Assembly: GCA_005786775.1 (NCBI GenBank)
Contig: SYDD01000247.1
Coordinates: 1-8,464, forward strand
Length of the DNA stretch: 8,464 bases
Direction: 5' to 3'
Source: Opitutaceae bacterium
Lineage (GTDB): Bacteria; Verrucomicrobiota; Verrucomicrobiia; Opitutales; Opitutaceae
Of this stretch, positions 7,521 to 8,464 are shown piece by piece; the first letter of the stretch is position 1; every line of letters starts with the position of its first letter. The notes under the pieces were generated by a model that ran no database searches, had not been told where the DNA came from, and worked only from the letters and a program-made list of their open reading frames with translations. A program made the translations under genes and the position numbers.

Positions 7521-7567
7521 TCCCGGGCCTCAACGCCGCTCCCACCAAGCCACCTTCCGTCACTCCG

Positions 7568-8464
7568 ATGCCCCTCCCCTCTTCCCTCTCCCGCCGCACC
7601 TTTCTCCAGTCGGCCGGTACCGGAGTCGCCGCCCTGGGCCTCGCGCCCGGACCCGCGCGCGCCGCGGATGAACCGATCCGCCAGGGCCGCCTAATCGACC
7701 CCTCCCGGAAGCTCAACCTAGCCTGCATCGGCTGCGGCGGGAAAGGCGTGTCCGACGTCACCGGTGTCAGCGGCGAAAACATCGTCGCTCTCTGCGACGT
7801 CGACGCGGCCCAGGCGCGGCAGATCTTCGGGCGGTTCCCCAAGGTGCCCAAGTACCAGGATTACCGGCGGATGCTGCGGGAGCTGGATGACAAGATTGAC
7901 GCGGTGACCATCTCCACGCCCGACCACACGCACCACGCGATCGCGATGCTGGCGATCTCGCTGGGCAAGCACGTGTTCGTCCAGAAGCCGATGGCGCGGC
8001 TGGTCGGTGAAACCCGCGACTTGCTGCTGGCCGCGCGCCGGCACCGGGTCGTGACGCAGATGGGCAATCAGGGCCACGCGGGCGAGGGCGTGCGGCTGGC
8101 ACGGGAATGGGTGCAGGCCGGGCTCATCGGTCCCGTGCGCGAGGTCCACGTCTGGACCAAGAAGATGGAACTCGGGCCCTACAAGTCGGCGGTCAAGAGC
8201 CGCCCCGCCCCCGGCGAGCAGTCGCCGGCGACGCTGGACTGGAACCTCTGGAACGGCCCCGCCCCGGCGCGCCCTTACAGCGCCGAGTACCATCCCCGCC
8301 GTTGGCGCAACTGGTGGGATTTCGGGGGCGGAGCCTTGGGCGACATCGGCTGCCACACGATGGACGCGCCCTTTTACGCGCTCGACCTCGGGGCCCCCGA
8401 GTGGGTGCAGGCCGACTGCGCGCCGACCAACGGCGAGACGTTCCCCGACTGGTCCGTGATCACC
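7568..8464 (+). CDS. Tat-exported Gfo/Idh/MocA family oxidoreductase, N-terminal part, cut by window edge
   Basis: The first 299 residues of an NAD(P)-dependent sugar oxidoreductase-like protein; no stop before the right edge. It begins with a twin-arginine signal, SRRTFLQ (8-14), followed by a hydrophobic stretch to about residue 32, predicting folded export. The Rossmann nucleotide-binding loop is G55-C-G-G-K-G60 (ACIGCGGKG), the second-strand acid is in ALCDVD (74-79), and STPDHTHH (117-123) and QKP (139-141, Gln where the family usually has Glu) follow. MGNQGHAGEG (165-174) and the catalytic-region GDIGCH (258-263, Asp259 and His263) match a Tat-bearing Gfo/Idh branch abundant in Planctomycetes and Verrucomicrobia. 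Its reaction is not established. A GH109-like NAD-dependent glycosidase shares the fold and cannot be excluded from the fragment. The ATG at 7568 is the start that exposes the Tat motif. The short gap behind the receptor gene suggests an operon. No Shine-Dalgarno is seen. Confidence 0.92.
   Translation, partial: MPLPSSLSRRTFLQSAGTGVAALGLAPGPARAADEPIRQGRLIDPSRKLNLACIGCGGKGVSDVTGVSGENIVALCDVDAAQARQIFGRFPKVPKYQDYRRMLRELDDKIDAVTISTPDHTHHAIAMLAISLGKHVFVQKPMARLVGETRDLLLAARRHRVVTQMGNQGHAGEGVRLAREWVQAGLIGPVREVHVWTKKMELGPYKSAVKSRPAPGEQSPATLDWNLWNGPAPARPYSAEYHPRRWRNWWDFGGGALGDIGCHTMDAPFYALDLGAPEWVQADCAPTNGETFPDWSVIT

Overview
The window is very GC-rich DNA, carrying six genes packed closely together. 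They read as part of a locus for breaking down sulfated, possibly sialylated, glycans. The gene types are an S1 sulfatase pair, a TonB-dependent receptor with an N-terminal carboxypeptidase-regulatory-like domain, a Tat-exported Gfo/Idh/MocA oxidoreductase and a sialidase-like BNR protein. Together with the absence of a SusD partner, they suggest a Verrucomicrobia genome, probably of the Opitutaceae. This is inferred from gene content and style only; there is no rRNA or other phylogenetic marker here.

Layout, left to right. (1) Minus strand, cut by the left edge: the N-terminal part of a secreted sialidase-like protein (about 1-461, non-ATG start). (2) Minus strand, 575-1144: a 189-residue secreted protein of unknown function. 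(3) A 249-bp divergent gap. (4) Plus strand, 1394-2836: sulfatase 1 (CTPTR active site). (5) Only 24 bp later, minus strand, 2861-4315: sulfatase 2 (CVASR active site), convergent with sulfatase 1. (6) A 241-bp divergent gap holding a 22-bp imperfect palindrome that looks like an operator. (7) Plus strand, 4557-7520: a 987-residue TonB-dependent receptor. (8) Plus strand, 7568 to the right edge: the first 299 residues of a Tat-signal Gfo/Idh/MocA protein, 47 bp behind the receptor and probably co-transcribed with it.

All six products carry an apparent export signal. A plausible joint role is that the sialidase-like enzyme and the two sulfatases remove terminal caps from a complex glycan, the receptor imports the resulting oligosaccharide across the outer membrane, and the exported oxidoreductase acts on a sugar in the periplasm. 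The substrate cannot be fixed from this window, and the sulfatase-maturing enzyme the sulfatases need is not here.

No RNA genes, CRISPR arrays, insertion sequences or att sites were recognised. No intergenic stretch exceeds 300 bp. The long open frames lying antisense to the real genes are byproducts of high GC. I found no clear evidence of a wholly new type of system. The best leads are the uncharacterised 189-residue protein, the operator-like palindromes and the combination of exported enzymes.
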